NCBI GenBank assembly: GCA_016189825.1
Contig: JACPRR010000044.1
Coordinates: forward strand, 1 to 9,474
Origin: Chloroflexota bacterium
GTDB lineage: Bacteria; Chloroflexota; Dehalococcoidia; JACPPY01
Direction of reading: 5' to 3'
Length of the DNA: 9,474 bases
How positions within the stretch are numbered: position 1 is the first letter of the stretch; every line of letters starts with the position of its first letter. Positions 6,182-9,474 of this stretch are shown piece by piece. The notes beneath the pieces were generated by a model. The model did not search any database, was not told the DNA's origin, and was given only the letters and a program-made list of their open reading frames with translations. The position numbers were made by a program, and so were the translations under genes.

Positions 6182-7583
6182 GGTCCGTCCTCCTTTTGAA
6201 CTCATAGTATTCGTGAGCATTTCTCAGCGCCCGAGCGCCGCGTTGAAACGAGCCAAACACTGGAATGCCAGCACCCTGGAGCTTACGGATAACTTCTCTG
6301 GCCACCTGGGTCTCCTCAGATGAGAAAAGGGTGCTGAGGAACGCCATCACTGGCTTGTTTGCCTTCCTGCGGACATCAATCAGGGCATTCAGGTAACTAT
6401 CGAGCTGGTTTCCACGGACCATGCGCGGAGTGACCAGCAGCACCAGGTTATCAACGTTGTCGTCCTGCTCCAGAATCTCTAAGATGCGTTTCATCTGTCC
6501 GCGATTCATGTTCCCTGTGTCTATCGGGTTGCGATAGCTGGCCCCAACAAGGTTAAAGAACGACGCTAGCTCGGCGTATGATTTTTGAGTAAGCAAAGGC
6601 ACCTTCGGTCCTGCTTCGGCAAACACATCCGCTATTTCAACAGACTGCCCGCCGGACCCCCCGGTCACTCCCACCCGGTTGCCCTGAACCGGCAAAAGGA
6701 ACACCAACGCCTTCACGGTATCAACCATTGCATCCGATCCGTTGACCTTTATGGCCCCGCACTGCCTCATCACGGAGTCCCACGTGGTCTGAGATACGGC
6801 CAACGACCCGGTATGCGACACGGCCGCACGCTCTCCATCCTCCGTCCTCCCTCCTTTCCATACCACCACCGGCTTCCTGGCAGCGACTTCGCGCAACACA
6901 GACAAGAACCGCCTCCCATCCTTGACCCCTTCGACATACATACCGATAACCTTGATTCCCGGGTCCTGGCCGAAATACTCGAGGAAATCCGCTGAATCGA
7001 GCACTATGCCCCCGCCGAAGCTCACCGACTTGCTGAGGTCCAGTCCCACCAGATGTGCATCCATGGAAAAGGCGACGGCATGGTTGCCGCTTTGCGAGAT
7101 GAAACCTACTGGGCCCGTCGTCCCACTGTATTGGTCAGGGACCTGCTTCAACCCTACTGCGGGGTTAAAAAACCCCAGACAGTTAGGGCCGATGAGGTGA
7201 AGCCCGGTCTGTTCAGCCTGCTCTTTGAGCAATCTCTCAAGTCTCACCCCTTCCTCGGTACCGGTCTCCGAGTAACCCGAGGTGAAGACATGCGCGGCGG
7301 CCACCCCCTTGCGAACGCAGTCATCCAGGATCTGTGGAGCCACCGCGCGCGGCACAGCCACTATGACCAGGTCCACCGGCTCCGGGATATCTGAGAGGCT
7401 GGTATAGTTATCTACCCCCATAGCCTTGATCTTCTCGAAGTTGCGGGGATTGATCTGCACCGAATAGAGCTTCCCTTTGAACTGGCTTTGGCCACGCAGC
7501 CACTTGAAGTCCGGCTTGTCTCCGACGACAGCTACACACTGCGGAGCAAACGCCCTATCCAGTCTTGAAAAGTCTGCTTTCAT
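6162..7583 (-). CDS. NDP-forming acyl-CoA synthetase, alpha-subunit-type protein
   Basis: A 473-residue protein of the ADP-forming acyl-CoA synthetase / succinyl-CoA synthetase alpha family, which interconverts acyl-CoA with ADP and phosphate to acid, CoA and ATP through a phosphohistidine. Domains: CoA-binding Rossmann domain at about 5-130 (VAVVGDKPD, then LIGPNCLGFFNP), and two flavodoxin-like ligase domains at about 155-290 and 300-450. The active-site histidine is H257 in AAVSHTGSLA, and E218 in YVEGVKDGRRF matches the conserved glutamate. The ATP-grasp (beta) part is absent from both the protein and the window. The ATG at 7583 puts the CoA-binding domain at the usual distance; an in-frame TTG at 7616 would add 11 residues. 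Neither start has a strong ribosome site. The gene runs 20 bases into accB, indicating cotranscription. It probably handles the CoA ester of the pathway's acid; it may instead act as a transferase or need a beta subunit elsewhere. Confidence 0.88.
   Translation of the reverse strand: MKADFSRLDRAFAPQCVAVVGDKPDFKWLRGQSQFKGKLYSVQINPRNFEKIKAMGVDNYTSLSDIPEPVDLVIVAVPRAVAPQILDDCVRKGVAAAHVFTSGYSETGTEEGVRLERLLKEQAEQTGLHLIGPNCLGFFNPAVGLKQVPDQYSGTTGPVGFISQSGNHAVAFSMDAHLVGLDLSKSVSFGGGIVLDSADFLEYFGQDPGIKVIGMYVEGVKDGRRFLSVLREVAARKPVVVWKGGRTEDGERAAVSHTGSLAVSQTTWDSVMRQCGAIKVNGSDAMVDTVKALVFLLPVQGNRVGVTGGSGGQSVEIADVFAEAGPKVPLLTQKSYAELASFFNLVGASYRNPIDTGNMNRGQMKRILEILEQDDNVDNLVLLVTPRMVRGNQLDSYLNALIDVRRKANKPVMAFLSTLFSSEETQVAREVIRKLQGAGIPVFGSFQRGARALRNAHEYYEFKRRTDHGTDPG
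6189..6194 (-). promoter_or_regulatory. Ribosome binding site fixing the accB start
   Basis: AGGAGG on the minus strand lies 7 bases before the ATG at 6181 and inside the end of the synthetase gene. It decides the start against the upstream in-frame Met at 6220. Confidence 0.85.
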
Positions 7584-7791
7584 TATGTTATGTCCCGGCC
7601 ATCTCGGCAGGACCAATCACTTTCTCACCCAACTCCTCGAAGCATCAAAGCATCTGGGCTGCTCTTAGCGAAGGCATCGGGATCAGCGTCACATCCTGGC
7701 TTTCCGCGCGGGGGACATGCAGGACATGCTATGGCGACCCGGCGCCGGCCTGCGGCCACGCTGCTGGCGCTCCCGAGTTCTAATGCAATGC
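7584..7791. other. Spacer between the BKACE gene and the carboxylase run
   Basis: These 208 bases hold no convincing gene. On the minus strand one frame stays open from the spacer's start to a TGA at about 7634, but it has Cys/Arg/Pro-rich composition and no recognisable motif. A second short open stretch, ending in GPAEMAGT, stops at 7588, four bases before the synthetase ATG, and could be a leader or a decayed C-terminus. A CCGGCGCCGG palindrome lies at 7739-7748. No T-run terminator and no good promoter hexamer pair was seen, so read-through from the BKACE gene is possible. Confidence 0.5.
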
Positions 7792-8745
7792 CTACAGGTT
7801 GACCTTGCTCTTGCCCTTCAGTTTAAGAATCTCCCTGGCCTCGTCGGGCGTTGCGATCTCTCGCCCCAACTCGCGGGCGATTCTCACCATTCGCTCCACT
7901 GCTTGGGCGCTGCTCTTGGCATAAACGCCTCTCTCAATGTAAAGGTTATCCTCCAGGCCCACCCGGCAATGGCCGCCCATGATAATCGCCATGGTCGCCG
8001 CCTCGAACTGCGCGGGGTAGCCAACTCCAATGACCTGCCACTCATATGTATCCTTCCCCAGCATGTCGTCGGCAGTGCGCTTCATATGGACGATTTGCTC
8101 CGGCGAAGCCGGACACCCGCTGAAGGTCCCGAATATGAACGTAGCCCACAGTGGAGGCGCGCAATAGCCGTTGAACTCCTTTTTCAGATAGGCCATGGTA
8201 CACAGAAAGCCGGTATTGAATAGCTCGTACTCGGGCTTGGTGTCAGCCTTCTGCATCTCCTCGCACATCCACTCGATGTCGCCCTGGGTAAAAGGTTTGG
8301 CCACTTTCTTGTAGGCCTCCAGGTAAGGTTTTTCCCAGTCGTACTTCCATTTCGTAGTGCGTTTGACGATTCTGTCACGACTGCCCCAGTTGCAACCAAT
8401 GTCGTGTGTGGCAACCTCAGGCCTGACCAGCGATACGATCGCGGTCCGCTGTTCCACGGTGGCGTGATGGGCAAGCCCGGTCGTGGGACACATGACCAGG
8501 TTAGTGGTATGGTGTATCTTGCTCAGGGTCTCGGCAAAGACCTGCGTGTCCGTGGTTGGCTCGCCAGTACGGGGGTCGCGCGGGTGGATGTGAACAATGG
8601 CCGCTCCGGCATCCTCTGCGCGTTTCGCCTCTTTGGCGATTTCATCCGGCGTTATCGGATTGTACGGGGCTTGCGTTGGTGTAACGCCACCTACCAGCGC
8701 CGCTGAGATGATAAGCTTCTTCATTTGCCTTGCATGCGCCACCAT
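7792..8745 (-). CDS. BKACE / DUF849 beta-keto acid cleavage enzyme
   Basis: A 317-residue member of the BKACE family (DUF849; type member 3-keto-5-aminohexanoate cleavage enzyme, Kce). It would condense a beta-keto acid with acetyl-CoA to give acetoacetate and a new acyl-CoA, using a zinc-bound TIM barrel. Aligned by eye with Kce: zinc ligands H52 and H54 in VHIHPRD and E265 in GGHCRVGLEDN; R261 and D266 of the catalytic network; T88 at Kce S82; E174 at Kce E143. Kce E14, near the substrate amine, is Val21 here, so the substrate is probably not an amino keto acid. The start is set at ATG 8745 because GGGGAG (8751-8756) precedes it by 5 bases; ATG 8724 (MKKLIISAAL) matches the usual family start and remains an alternative, and TTG 8781 is a longer one. 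It is the first gene after the promoter at 8900-8927. Confidence 0.92.
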   Translation of the reverse strand: MVAHARQMKKLIISAALVGGVTPTQAPYNPITPDEIAKEAKRAEDAGAAIVHIHPRDPRTGEPTTDTQVFAETLSKIHHTTNLVMCPTTGLAHHATVEQRTAIVSLVRPEVATHDIGCNWGSRDRIVKRTTKWKYDWEKPYLEAYKKVAKPFTQGDIEWMCEEMQKADTKPEYELFNTGFLCTMAYLKKEFNGYCAPPLWATFIFGTFSGCPASPEQIVHMKRTADDMLGKDTYEWQVIGVGYPAQFEAATMAIIMGGHCRVGLEDNLYIERGVYAKSSAQAVERMVRIARELGREIATPDEAREILKLKGKSKVNL

Positions 8746-8760
8746 GGGTTCTCCCCATGG
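8742..8760 (-). promoter_or_regulatory. Hairpin over the BKACE ribosome site and start codon
   Basis: On the minus strand CCATGGG and CCCATGG are perfect 7-bp complements around the loop GAGAA. The Shine-Dalgarno GGGGAG (8751-8756) is split between stem and loop, and the ATG at 8743-8745 is in the stem. Folding in the mRNA would hide the start, so this may be a translational control element, or it may favour the alternative ATG at 8724. The pairing is seen directly; the function is inferred. Confidence 0.5.
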
Positions 8761-8842
8761 CTTGAATCCGCGTACCTCCAATCGTTAATTTCAGCCCGAA
8801 AGTGCACTGCCTTCGTCATCGATCACTGCTTGTGCTTAACAT

Positions 8843-8869
8843 CTGCGGCATACATGGTGTATCCCGCAG
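8843..8869. promoter_or_regulatory. 27-bp palindrome, candidate operator
   Basis: The two 12-base arms, CTGCGGCATACA at 8843-8854 and TGTATCCCGCAG at 8858-8869, are reverse complements except for one symmetric C-C position (8849/8863); the centre is TGG. It lies about 30-50 bases downstream of the predicted -10 box at 8900-8905 and before the BKACE gene, a typical site for a repressor dimer such as a TetR- or GntR-type regulator. It could instead act as an mRNA 5' hairpin. No regulator gene is in the window. Confidence 0.6.
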
Positions 8870-8899
8870 TAGCAGGTGGCAGCACCCAACCGCTGACCG

Positions 8900-8927
8900 A
8901 TTTTACCAGTTTTACCATCCGCGTCAA
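8900..8927 (-). promoter_or_regulatory. Sigma70-type promoter for the BKACE gene and downstream operon
   Basis: On the minus strand TTGACG (8922-8927) and TAAAAT (8900-8905) are separated by 16 bases, each matching the consensus hexamer at 5 of 6 positions. TGG just before the -10 box gives an extended -10 (TGN). Transcription would start near 8893, giving a leader of about 150 bases that carries the palindrome and the start-site hairpin. Confidence 0.6.
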
Positions 8928-8980
8928 GTTCAGGTTCGCAGAACGTCCCACGAAACGTCATTCTGGCCCTAGTCCACAGA

Positions 8981-9474
8981 TCAGTTCGCCCTTGCCTGGA
9001 GCCTGCGCAGGGTCAGGGAGATACCTTTATTCTCCATACGAAAGTAGTTCGTGTCCTTTCTTTTCACCAGTTCCTTGACCACAGCTATCGCGGGCTTGTC
9101 ACCGCGCGGGTAGTTGTCCTTGATCGGTCCCGCCGCCAGCGTGGCGTCAACGTGTTGCTGCGGGTACAGAACTCTCAGCAGCAACTCCTCGTCAGAAATC
9201 CCGGGGCGCCCGACCTGCTTGCGCAGGTCTTCCATCGAGGGCTGCGGTTGCTCCCAGTTCAGGAAAGGTTTGGCCTGGGGCAGGCCAGAAACCTTGTCCA
9301 GCACATTCTGGTCTATGGGCCCGGGCGGCTCGCCGTAGTGGCCCAGCAGGTACCTGATGGTCTCGTCCGGCGCGGTCGCATAGCGCTCGCCCATGCTGAT
9401 GTGAAGCACCGCCTGCACGCTTAGTATCTGTGAAAACGGCGTAATATTGGGCGGATAGCCCCACTCCTTGCACA
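8981..9474 (-). CDS. PycB-like biotin-dependent carboxyltransferase subunit (copy 3), 3' part only
   Basis: The C-terminal 164 or so codons of a third paralogue; the 5' part lies beyond the window edge. The visible part starts in the PYC/OADA domain at CKEWGYPPNITPFSQ, equivalent to residue 331 of copy 1, and continues through GERYATAPDETIRYLLGH and PIDQNVLDK to a stop (TGA) at 8981-8983. It is very similar to copy 2 over this range, including EQPQPS.EDLRKQ.GRPGISDEELLLR. It ends soon after the PYC/OADA region without a biotinyl domain, so it too needs a separate carrier. The reading frame is intact, so nothing suggests a pseudogene, but the catalytic barrel cannot be inspected. It is followed by a separate promoter, so it may belong to a neighbouring transcription unit upstream. 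Confidence 0.9.
   Translation of the reverse strand, partial: CKEWGYPPNITPFSQILSVQAVLHISMGERYATAPDETIRYLLGHYGEPPGPIDQNVLDKVSGLPQAKPFLNWEQPQPSMEDLRKQVGRPGISDEELLLRVLYPQQHVDATLAAGPIKDNYPRGDKPAIAVVKELVKRKDTNYFRMENKGISLTLRRLQARAN

Noticed and set aside
6182..6220. A 13-residue N-terminal extension of AccB from an upstream Met
   Set aside because: AGGAGG sits 7 bases before the ATG at 6181 and inside the extension, and family alignment begins at MELTQDEV.
8939..8972. An imperfect inverted repeat (CAGAA..ACGT and ACGTTCTG) after copy 3 as a terminator
   Set aside because: The stem is short and bulged, and no T-run follows; too weak to call.

Overview
This is a GC-rich bacterial segment in which every credible gene lies on the minus strand, so transcription runs from high to low coordinates. 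The theme is biotin-dependent carboxylation combined with acyl-CoA and beta-keto acid metabolism. The organism cannot be fixed from the window alone. Split biotin carboxylase, carrier and carboxyltransferase genes, a BKACE (DUF849) enzyme, and intergenic repeats carrying a CTTCGGCAGGCTCAGGAC-type stretch would suit an uncultured Chloroflexota (Dehalococcoidia-like) or another environmental anaerobe. That is an impression from memory, held at low confidence.

Layout in transcription order. (1) 9474-8981: the 3' end of a pyruvate-carboxylase-subunit-B-like carboxyltransferase (copy 3), cut by the window edge. (2) 8980-8746: a leader region with a good sigma70-type promoter (8927-8900), a 27-bp near-perfect palindrome (8843-8869) and a hairpin over the next gene's ribosome binding site. 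(3) 8745-7792: a BKACE/DUF849 beta-keto acid cleavage enzyme. (4) 7791-7584: a 208-bp spacer without a convincing gene. (5) 7583-439: a compact run consisting of an NDP-forming acyl-CoA synthetase alpha-type protein, accB, accC, carboxyltransferase copy 2, a glyoxalase-II-like metallo-beta-lactamase hydrolase, and carboxyltransferase copy 1. The first four of these overlap by 20, 4 and 4 bases; the last two are spaced by 42 and 36 bases. (6) 438-1: a gene-free tail of nested inverted and direct repeats.

How the genes may work together. AccC would carboxylate biotin on AccB using ATP and bicarbonate, and the carboxyltransferase would move the carboxyl group to or from an organic acid. The notable point is that all three carboxyltransferase copies sit around one BC/BCCP pair. 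The two complete copies keep the catalytic metal site (D14, K176, H206, H208) but lack the arginine and the RGQN-type motif expected of pyruvate or oxaloacetate enzymes. Their true substrate is therefore probably not pyruvate. Together with the BKACE enzyme, the acyl-CoA synthetase-like protein and the thioester-hydrolase-like MBL protein, this could be an undescribed carboxylation or decarboxylation pathway for a keto acid or acyl compound. The substrate cannot be read from sequence alone.
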